Origin: Pyxicephalus adspersus
Lineage: Eukaryota > Chordata > Amphibia > Anura > Pyxicephalidae
Direction of reading: 5' to 3'
DNA: 64,000 nt
Assembly: GCF_032062135.1 (NCBI RefSeq)
Contig: NC_092869.1
Span: 44,481,237 to 44,545,236, forward strand
The stretch's first letter is position 1, and each line of letters starts with the position of its first letter. Under the pieces are notes generated by a model. It made no database searches. It was not told the DNA's origin and saw nothing but the letters and a program-made list of their open reading frames with translations. The translations under genes were made by a program, and so were the position numbers. This document shows, piece by piece, positions 56,199 through 64,000 of this stretch.

Positions 56199-56520
56199 GG
56201 GGTTAGCACTCCCGCCTTTGCAGCGCTAGGTCCCAGGTTCCATCCCCAGCCAGGACATTATCTGCATGGAGTTTGCAGGTTCTCCCCGTGTCTGCGTGGG
56301 TTTTCCCTGGGTACTCCGGTTTCCTCCCACATCCCAAAAACATGCAGTTAGGTTCATTGGCTTCTCCCTAACAATTGACCTTGGACTACATTGATCACAT
56401 ATGACTATGGTAGGGACATTAGATTGTGAGCTCCTTTGAGGGACAGTTAGTGACACGACTATGGACTTTGTACAGCGCTGCGTAATATGATGGCGCTATA
56501 TAAATACTGTGTAATAATAA
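56199..56520 (+). mobile_element. V-SINE with a perfect target duplication
   Basis: Starts within the head at GGGGTTAGCACTCCCGCC, then a B-box region (CAGGTTCCATCCCCAGCC), V domain (ATTATCTGCATGGAGTTTGC, CCTCCCACATCCCAAAAACA) and the L2-type tail (TACAGCGCTGCGTAATATGA, TGGCGCTATATAAATACTGT). It is flanked by TAAAAGACA at 56190-56198 and 56521-56529, a perfect 9-bp duplication. About 20 bp of the tRNA-like 5' end is missing. Confidence 0.93.
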
Positions 56521-56529
56521 TAAAAGACA

Positions 56530-57464
56530 CTAAAACACTAAAAGTGCAACAATTGCCAAATTCAAGCTCTTTTGTTTGGGACCCGGTACAGAAGTAACCC
56601 CTGTCCTTGGTGCTGTGCCATAAGGTCAGGCAGATTGTGCATATGAATGGCCTGCCTATTGCATGAGCTTTTTTTGCTTACGTTTGCTCCATAACACACT
56701 GAAAATGTGCTATAATGCATGCTGGATTCCCAGGAAGGTGCGTTTGGGTGCTATTCAGAAAGATTTCAGCTGCAGCACAATAATTCTTGTTACATGTGTT
56801 CCTGTGTGGTGTGGTACCACTGGGCCTGGTTTAGACAGGAAAGCGGGATGCTCACTATGGACCCTTTTCCTGACCATGGTATCATTATAAAGAATGTACG
56901 GTACCTTGTTCCATTTTTGGTGGTTTGTATGATTTGTGAATTAACTTGCCACAATGTTGCAGCCAATAAATGTGCCTTTTCATTAAAAGTTATTTCTAAG
57001 TGGCCTTTGTGCATAAATAAAAGGAACACATTTAAAGGACTTTTACATTTGGGAAAAAAAACATTGTTGATGGAAGTATTGGTATGAGCTAAATTTTAAT
57101 GCAACACCCCAAAATAAATCAATTTTCCCACTTTGATTTATGGAAAAACTGCATGTGTTTTTTTTAACTTGGAACATGTTCCAACAGATCAACCCAAATC
57201 TATTTGTGAACACAGCAAAGAAATGCATAGGCGGGGCTAGGATATGATTCTTTAGCACTCAAGGTGCCAAAATGCACCCCTTCCATGACCTGTGATCTAC
57301 CACAGCAGAATAGGTTGTAGTTTTGCACTTTTTGGCCCCTCACCTGCAAAAGTGTCCAGGTCAGCTTCCTTTTTGGTCTACGTCTTGGTGAGACCTTCTG
57401 CACAGGAACAAGGATGGATCATGTCACCTCCAAGCCGGCATCTCTGTCTGGGAAGCAAATGATG
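56530..57464. other. Non-coding stretch, no gene seen
   Basis: The plus-strand frame at 56719-57087 (122 residues) and two overlapping frames have no recognised domain. Confidence 0.35.
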
Positions 57465-57472
57465 GCCTAAGG

Positions 57473-57803
57473 CAGGCATGTTCAAAGTCTGGACCGGGGG
57501 CCAATTTGCACCCCATGTTCAATTTTACACCGGTCGGCATCACAGGGAATCTCCTACGTCAGTATAGTGGGCATGTGCTGTGCGGCATTTGCATGGACCA
57601 TGCCCATTCTGATTCCAAGAACGTGCTCCGCATGGAGCCTGCACTGACACCGGACTCCGTGCACAGGGAATCCCTCACGTCACCTTGGTGGGCGTGTGTT
57701 GTGCGGGACCCACGCAGACCACGCCCACTCTAACCCTGGTTACCCCCACACATTTTCACCTCACCAAATCTGGCCCTCTTTGCAAAAAGTTTGGACACCC
57801 CTG
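57473..57803. mobile_element. hAT-type MITE (CAGGCATGTTCAAA ... TTTGGACACCCCTG)
   Basis: A 331-bp element. The left end is CAGGCATGTTCAAAGTCTGG and the right end is AGTTTGGACACCCCTG, the inverted form. The inner words GGGGGCCAATTTG and CAAATCTGGCCC also pair. Flanks are GCCTAAGG (57465-57472) and GCCCAATG (57804-57811), an 8-bp duplication with two mismatches. The ends belong to a hAT MITE type common in vertebrates. An inner duplication is visible: CACAGGGAATCTCCTACGTC and CACAGGGAATCCCTCACGTC. Confidence 0.88.
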
Positions 57804-57811
57804 GCCCAATG

Positions 57812-58600
57812 TGATGGCTGAACAAAGACGGCAGTGTGGTTCTGGAGAGAAAAGCAGCCGGAAGCGTTGTCAGATGGAGCACTGTGATCATTGTGAGACT
57901 TAATAAGTACCTGGAAGTGTTACAATGGCACACAGATATAACTACACAAATAATATCTTAAACATACAAACATAATATCATATTAAAAAGTGTTTTGCAA
58001 ACAGACTGGAAACAAAAACATTCAGAAATATATTCATAAGCTGCTGCTGTGACAGTGGAAAAGCGGCACAATGACAAAGTAATATTCCAAACACAAAGCC
58101 ATTTCTTTCTGTTCACAGAAAACATTGCAGGAGCTTCCCTTTATTCTGCCAAAGTAGCACATGAAAACTAAAAGACTGACAAAGACTGAGCTGCAGAGAA
58201 TTACATATCTATAAAAGGCTTTTCCTACCAAAATATTTGTGTTTCAGCTGTTTATTTAGCTGTCTGAGGTTTTACTTCAATACTTTATTTATGCCATGAC
58301 TAGGTCTGCCTTGTATTGTACTGACATTCCGGAAGACGGCGGACGATGGCTCACCGCTGAGGAGGAGAGTTCACAGGGAAGTCTAACTGGTGAATATTTG
58401 TGGAAGTGGGAGGATGGGGCTTCTCCATCAAATAATAATAAAACCATGACTGACCTTTAAATTCTATTCAGTACGTTATAGGGCCACACAGGCCAAAAGG
58501 TTTGTGAATTGATTAATCTCCTTCACTATACTGTAATTAGTTTGTTGGAGAAAGTGAGAAGAATTACAGACAGTGCTATCTTGATATCAATTATCAAACA
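57812..58600. other. Non-coding stretch, no gene seen
   Basis: No recognised repeats or domains. Confidence 0.35.
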
Positions 58601-60715
58601 TTTTATCATTGTTATTATTTTAAATTATCCTATCATCATATGGGTCATCGATAATCTCATCACAATCTATGCCATTCAATGATTTCATTATAGTTATTAA
58701 TTATTGATGATCCTAATTATTCTGAATTATCTATTTATTTTTTATATCTATTTACTGGTAATATCATTCATGGTCTCATCATTGTCAATGTCAATCATTG
58801 ATCATCTCACCACGGTCAATGACAGCACTGATCATTATTATTGATGACTTTATCATGGATGATCTAAAAATCATGGATGTCAATCATCGATGATCTCTAT
58901 ATTTTCAAAATCATCTATGGATTATTCATCATATGAATTGATCACCCATAATTAGTGTCGGTCGAATATCTCAGTGTTTGATTCGACGGCTATTCGAACG
59001 AATAGCCCGATATTTTTCAGGCGATCGACGCCGAATTCGAACACCAATAAATTCTATGGGGGGGGGGTGAGATGCGAGTTATTATTCATGACTTTGTAGA
59101 TTTGCAAGAGCAATCAGGGGAACAAAGGTGACAGCTCTGCTCCCATGATTGATCTTGCAGCCCTAACATAACTGTAATATGTGTTCTTGCATAGAGAGTC
59201 TCTATCCAAGAACACAGGAGTCCCACGGCTGTGCTCATGAATAAATGCAGCCGTGGGACTCCTCCTGTTAGTGTGGGATCCCCAGGCACTAGAGGTTAAA
59301 TGAGGACAAGTCTCCCCAATTATCACCTCTAGTGCTCTGTGATTGGCTGAGGAAAGGTAAACCCTTATGACAGCTCAAGCATTATCAGGATTTTCCTTTC
59401 CTCAGCCAATCATAGAGTACTAGAGGTGAATGAATGGGAAGACTTGTCCTCATTTAACCTCTAGTGCCCGGGGATCCCACACTGAAAGGAGGATGCAGTC
59501 GTGGGAATCATCCTGTCATTGTGGGATAACCTGTAAAAAAATAAAAGTTAGTTACACAAATCACACACATTCAATAAATTACTTTAATATTAAAGCATCT
59601 TTTTTCTTTACACATATTTTTACACACAAATTCGCGAAGTGGAATTTTCGGGTCGGGTCTATCCGAATTCTAACAGCCATATTCGGGTCAAATATAAGGA
59701 CAACCTGAATTCAAACACCAACACTACCCATAGTCTCATTGTCAATATCTATTAATAACCTCATTATTAAATAATCTTGTCTTCATAACCTCATCATCTT
59801 TGACCTCCATCATCATTGAACTCATAATTTTTGATATAATTGATGATCCTAACTTTGTTAAAATCATCCATGATCTCATCATCATTTATCTCAATCATCA
59901 ATGATGTCAGCATCATCAATATCATTACAATCTCATGTTTGTCAAAGGCATCGAAAATCTCATCATCACTGATAATCTTGTTCTTATCACCATAATGATT
60001 TCATTATCCTTGATCTTAATCATCTGTGATCTTAATATACACTATATCATTGATGATCTTCTCATTACCAATGTCATCCATGATCTCCTCATGAATGATC
60101 CGATTATTGATGAAATCATCATTAACAGTATGGATGAGCTCATCAATATCATATCAATTTCATTATCAAAGGTCTCACCATGGATGACCTCACCATCCTC
60201 AGTATCATCATTGATCTCATCATCGTCATCATTGATATCATGCACTATATTATCATCATCTATATCTATCAGCAATGGTCTTAACATCATCGACAAAATT
60301 TATCAATGGTTTTCTCATAGATTACCTCATTATCAATTATAGCATCATTAATATTGTTGATGATATCATCATCGTCATTCTCACAATGGATGATCTCATT
60401 ATGAAAATCAATCAAAAATTGGTGATATCAGTTATTGATTCTCATCATTGTCAATATCAGTGTTTGATGTTCCTATTATTGTCAATATCAGCAGCATATC
60501 AGAAGCAATTAAAATGAATTCATTTTTGAACTCTTCCAAAATCATGAATGTTCCCCAAAGAGCTCAAAGTGATCATCGAATGATTGACAATGATAAGATC
60601 ATGATGATATTGAATAAAAACACATGAAGGGATCATTATTGATTTTTATTGGCAATGATAGGATTATCGATGACTGAAATGATGTTCAAACTCAATCATC
60701 TTTGATTTTTTTTAT
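58600..60715. repeat. ATC/GAT-rich low-complexity tract
   Basis: About 2.1 kb, interrupted by the hAT element at 58953-59726, made of irregular ATCAT, CATTGATGATC, CTCATCATC and TCAATGATG words with no fixed period. It looks like an old expanded trinucleotide/hexanucleotide tract that has drifted. The 135-residue plus-strand frame at 59935-60342 (rich in Ile, Asp, Ser and Leu), the minus-strand frame at 60042-60296 (rich in Asp, Ile and Met) and 60275-60517 are its translations and not genes. Confidence 0.85.
58953..59726. mobile_element. hAT-like serial-hairpin element E4
   Basis: A 774-bp element starting TAGTGTCGGTCGAATATCTC and ending AACACCAACACTA, flanked by CCCATAAT (58945-58952) and CCCATAGT (59727-59734), 7 of 8 identical. 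Hairpins run in series: TGTTCTTGCATAGAGA / TCTCTATCCAAGAACA (59182-59215), GGAGTCCCACGGCTG / CAGCCGTGGGACTCC (59217-59263) and the long cassette hairpin (59275-59478). The right part matches E1 (GGGTCGGGTCTATCCGAATT). No transposase. Confidence 0.88.
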
Positions 60716-60761
60716 TACCATATTTTTCGCCGTATAAGACGCTCCGGAATATAAGACGCAC

Positions 60762-60953
60762 CTTCTGATCACTCATGTGCCATTGATTGTCCCCTTCTGA
60801 TCACTCATGTGCCATTCAAATTCCCCTTCTGATCACTCTGTGCCATTCAAATTCCCCTTCTGATCACTCATGTGCCATTCAAATTCCCCTTCTGATCACT
60901 CTGTGCCATTCAAATTCCCCTTCTGATCACTCTGTGCCATTCAAATTCCCCTT
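60762..60953. repeat. 30/32-bp minisatellite, at least six units
   Basis: Units of CCTTCTGATCACTCATGTGC-CATTCAAATTCC, alternating with a 2-base shorter form (CACTCTGTGCC). The array runs straight into the N run, so its true length is unknown. Confidence 0.95.
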
Positions 60954-61152
60954 NNNNNNNNNNNNNNNNNNNNNNNNNNNNNNNNNNNNNNNNNNNNNNN
61001 NNNNNNNNNNNNNNNNNNNNNNNNNNNNNNNNNNNNNNNNNNNNNNNNNNNNNNNNNNNNNNNNNNNNNNNNNNNNNNNNNNNNNNNNNNNNNNNNNNNN
61101 NNNNNNNNNNNNNNNNNNNNNNNNNNNNNNNNNNNNNNNNNNNNNNNNNNNN
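60954..61152. other. Assembly gap (199 N)
   Basis: The unknown bases lie inside the minisatellite of a MITE, so this is most likely a collapsed tandem array rather than missing unique sequence. Frames drawn through it are artefacts. Confidence 0.98.
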
Positions 61153-61203
61153 CCCCAGTTTTGGGGAAGAAAAAGTGCGTCTTATACGGCAAAAAATACA
61201 GTA

Positions 61204-61824
61204 TATAATTATGATGTCATTGATATTATTCTGTGATGCCCTGCACATTGTAGATGTCAAAAATGTATTATTTAATTACCTAAAATATTCTACTGTACTA
61301 AACCTTTCATCTATCTTCCATTTACTACTTTGAAAGCAAGCATAAAGAAAGTGGTGGAAAAAATCTCTTGTTGGTGTAACCAACAATTCCTTCATGTTCC
61401 ATTAAATGGGGGTGTAGCAGTGATTCTTAGTCTGTATACTTTCAGCACAAAGGTGTCATTCTTTCTCATCTCCAAAAATTCACAGGTAGACTCTTTGGAG
61501 GTTTGCTAACTGGGTGACTTTTATTTGCTGAGAACCTTACTAACAAGTGTCCTTGTTTTGAATAAAAAATTTTGGACATTGTTATAACATTGTATTTTGT
61601 TGCATCTCAGCGCTGTTCATCTCTTGCACCTTTCCAGGACATACACTCCAATAGGGGATGCATGGGATTTTTCAGGGCAATAACAGCAGTGAAACATATA
61701 AACTCAAGCAATGGCAACTAATAGAATGAGAAGAGATTTTGGTGAATATTATCAAATATTTTTTTCGCACATTAGTTATATCACAAACTGTCTCTCAGGT
61801 GAGATTTTGATGTTTTGTCCATTC
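61204..61824. other. Non-coding stretch, no gene seen
   Basis: AT-rich; nothing recognised. Confidence 0.35.
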
Positions 61825-62094
61825 CAGAGTCTTGGCCTTTTAAACATGGGTGAATCCTTGAATTAACTTTCAGGTCTTGGGAAACCCCTTCTATAATTTC
61901 TGCACCCACAGCTCACGATACATTACTGTGGTGGACAATGGGAAGAATGGTTCTCACATTGCTGGTCATTGGGAAGAATTTCACTTTTACAGATAGTGAG
62001 AAATATCATTGGTGTCAGTTATACTGATCTGAGAGTGATGCATTGCTAAGGAACCCCTAGCCATCTCTGAAGGAACCCTAGATAAGGAACACTA
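61825..62094 (-). mobile_element. Family F MITE, copy F4
   Basis: On the plus strand it reads CAGAGTCTTGGCCTTTTAAA, CTTTCAGGTCTTGGGAAACC-CCTTCTATAAT, AATGGGAAGAA, ATCATTGGTGTCAGTTATAC-TGATCTGAGAG and CTGAAGGAACCCTAGATAAG-GAACACT. This is the reverse of the copies at 35092, 43826 and 55040. Confidence 0.8.
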
Positions 62095-62124
62095 ATTGAA
62101 GGCAAGAAGACCATTACCTACCAG

Positions 62125-62238
62125 TATGTTTGCAGGGTGTTGAAGGAAACTCATGAAATTACATGGAAGGCACACAAACCAAGATTTAAACCTAGGCCCT
62201 AGTGATAGAAGGTGCGAGTGCCAACTGCTGAGCCTACA
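62125..62238 (-). mobile_element. V-SINE fragment, decayed
   Basis: Plus strand GAAGGAAACTCATG, CACACAAACCAAGATTTAAA-CCTAGGCCCTAGTG and GTGCGAGTGCCAACTGCTGA-GCC match the reverse complement of a V-SINE head with its B box (GATTTAAACC for GGTTCGAATC) and A box. The V domain is partial and the tail is absent. Confidence 0.55.
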
Positions 62239-63599
62239 CGTGACTGGGCTTACATCTGCTAAAACTAGATTCCAACTAAATGTAATTTATAGTCTCTATG
62301 TGTAAAGGGTTTCTAGCGCTCCAACTGTGGTACGGCCATAGAGGAGGCTGGTTCTATTGAAACCTAAGTTTCTGCCATGAGACACCTAGAATGAAATCAT
62401 CTTGTCTAGCCTGATGGGAGCTGGGGCCAAGGTAAGTAAATTGTTTTTACAAGTGTTTTATACAGGTGGTTCAATAAAGGGGAGTAAGGGACAACTTTAC
62501 AGGGGACCCTACATTTTAGATGCAAGCTTTACTTTATGTTGCTCCCTTAATCAGTGATGATCAAGTTGAGATTGTCTAAAATGTGTCATCAGAGGAATAG
62601 AAAGGGTTTTGTCTACTTTGCAGTTGGCGCAATATAAATCAACCCATTTGGATGGCTTGGCGATCTTCCATCATTGAAGTTTTAGCATTTCATTATATAT
62701 GTGTCTGGCTTATATGATATTATAGATACCCAGATCACAGCTGTGCAGTTGATGTTCCATGTCCTGTCTCTGCACATTGTCTGACATAAGACACCAAATC
62801 CTCAACTATGTCACTGAATCACCGTGCAACATGATCCCTTCCTCGAGTTTGGTTGGATTAGTGGTGCCGAAAGACATGACTTCATCCCATTTAGAGCGGC
62901 CAGGCTTCCAAAAGCTGCATTAAGTGATATTAACCAATGTAGAAGACCTTAAAAATACATGTAGTCCAAAGATCGTAGTATCCATGTAATAGAATGGTAG
63001 AGATCTCATTAGGAGCCTCATGTGGTTGTATCTGTGGGACTCTGGAGGGTTTTATGGAGAAACAGAAGCCTTGCCAGACGGTAACGATACAAATGGGATC
63101 TGGTAATAGACACAAACAGGAACACTGCAGATTGCAGACCTCCCTGCGCTGTACAGCACAACCTCTGTCTGTAATGTGTTGTTAGCAGTGTGGAATAGAT
63201 ATCATCCTTACTGCTCTCTTTTGTTTCGCAAGGGAAAATCATTCCATTTTTAGAGCTTTGTTGGTTTTTAGCCCAGAGGCCTTGCATCTCTAGACTGAGA
63301 TGGAGCTTGCGTGTTTTTTGGGGGTTTTTCTCAGGTGCTTTCATTATCTTCCATGATATAAAGGGTAAAGAGACATTGTAGGTCACCCAATATGGATGTT
63401 TCCTGCAATAGAAGAGGTAATAATCGCATCTCTCCAGTGGCCCATGTCTCCAATCTGTTTCACATTCATATTCCAGCACTGCAATCCAAACCAGGTTCAC
63501 AGAATTTAAAGCTGAACTCCAAGCATGGAATGAATATATGGAAGCTGTTAAACCTACCAAATTTTTTTTTTGGTTTTGTTCATTCAGTCTTGTGATTTA
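62239..63599. other. Non-coding stretch with the longest frame of the window
   Basis: A 180-residue minus-strand frame runs 63560-63018. Its translation shows no motif, repeat or membrane pattern I know, and there is no support from splice signals or flanking homology. In 64 kb of AT-rich DNA a single frame of this size can occur by chance, so I do not call a gene. Confidence 0.4.
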
Positions 63600-64000
63600 C
63601 GAGGGGGTGCTAAGAAGTTCCTGGCTTGTGGTGCCATTCATTTGACTGTTCCTTGGTTTCAGGATCATAGATGCGATGCCAGGTTTCATCCTCAGTCACT
63701 AGGTCACCTCAGTCAATTCGATGAAAGCTTGCACATGTCTAGGATATTGGTGACAAACCCAACACGCTCCTCTGAGATGTCCAGTATCTGGGCTATCTTT
63801 TTTGTGGATATTCGCCGGTCCTCAAAAATCAGCTCATGGACAGCATCGCAGGTTGACGGGTCAGTTGAGGTTGAGGGGCGCCCACTGCGGGGCTCATCTT
63901 CCACGGTGAAATGCCCGGTCTTGAAACGAGATATCCAGGTATGACAGTGCTGTAGGAAGGACACTTCTCCCCCAGTGTTTCTGACATCTCAGTGTGAATG
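63600..64000 (-). pseudogene. Mariner transposase, internally deleted, cut by the window edge
   Basis: The minus strand from the right edge encodes EMSETLGEKCPSYSTV, then after a frameshift WISRFKTGHFTVEDEPRSGR-PSTS. RRISTKKIAQILDISEERVG and DMCKLSS follow (the paired helix-turn-helix region of mariner), and then a stop. A second piece, TEDETWHRIYDPETKEQS (about 63700-63640), carries the first catalytic Asp region. The element then ends abruptly in an inverted-repeat end, CGAGGGGGTGCTAAGAAGTT, next to TA (63598-63599). Two large parts of the catalytic domain are therefore missing. The 5' end lies beyond base 64000. Confidence 0.85.

Larger units (their letters stand above)
60718..61201. mobile_element. 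MITE with CGCCGTATAAGACGC ends, containing the assembly gap
   Basis: The left end is CCATATTTTTCGCCGTATAA-GACGC and the right end is GTGCGTCTTATACGGCAAAA-AATACAG. They are inverted over about 25 bp and flanked by TA on both sides (60716-60717, 61202-61203). A TA duplication suits Tc1/mariner-type mobilisation, but the superfamily is not proven. The interior is a minisatellite plus 199 unknown bases. Confidence 0.85.

Noticed and set aside
59935..60342. 135-residue Ile/Asp/Ser-rich frame as a gene
   Set aside because: It is a translation of the ATC-rich low-complexity tract; the opposite strand is open as well for the same reason.
60762..60953. CRISPR-like array (regular 30/32-bp repeats)
   Set aside because: The units are directly contiguous with no unique spacers, they lie in a vertebrate MITE, and no cas-like gene exists.
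63018..63560. Longest open frame of the window (180 residues, minus strand) as a gene
   Set aside because: No recognisable domain, no repeat or membrane pattern, no splice context. One such frame is plausible by chance in 64 kb.

Overview
The window looks like intergenic DNA of a vertebrate, most likely a frog. The basis is the repeat set: V-domain SINEs with a tRNA-like head and an L2-type tail, a CR1 LINE with its characteristic 3' end, mariner transposase relics, a Ty3/gypsy gag relic, hAT and Harbinger non-autonomous elements, and many long-TIR palindromic elements. The species assignment is inference. I see no intact protein-coding gene, no confident exon, no functional RNA gene and no CRISPR array. 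The open frames present are short, and the longer ones fall in repeats, low-complexity tracts or dead transposons.

Layout. 0-10 kb: an old tandem duplication whose second copy is split by a CR1 fragment, a V-SINE, three palindromic elements and AT-rich background. 10-23 kb: LTR-like blocks and a decayed Ty3/gypsy gag, a dispersed repeat with an internal 43-bp tandem array, a CR1 LINE whose endonuclease is fused by deletion to the end of its reverse transcriptase, and a BED-finger fragment. 23-31 kb: an L2-type tail, a relic of an unclassified transposon protein, another LTR-like block, a Harbinger MITE and sober TAAT-rich blocks that could be conserved regulatory DNA. 32-46 kb: hAT-type elements built from serial hairpins, and a 949-bp poly(A)-tailed retrocopy that starts with the 5' end of U2 snRNA. 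46-57 kb: minisatellites, a second Harbinger MITE, a dead mariner and a V-SINE with a perfect target duplication. 57-64 kb: a classic hAT MITE, a 2-kb ATC-rich tract carrying another serial-hairpin hAT element, a MITE whose internal minisatellite contains the 199-base assembly gap, and a deleted mariner running off the right edge.

Three observations stand out. First, the U2-headed retrocopy (35364-36312, minus strand) has an A13 tail and an 11-bp target duplication with one mismatch, and it splits an older repeat whose two halves rejoin across it. Second, one long hairpin cassette sits inside four hAT-like elements that have two different types of ends, which suggests module exchange between families. 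Third, several repeat-free blocks dense in homeodomain-type core sites fit a gene desert beside a developmental gene, but only cross-species alignment could show that. All family names rest on recognition of motifs and termini; no database search was run.
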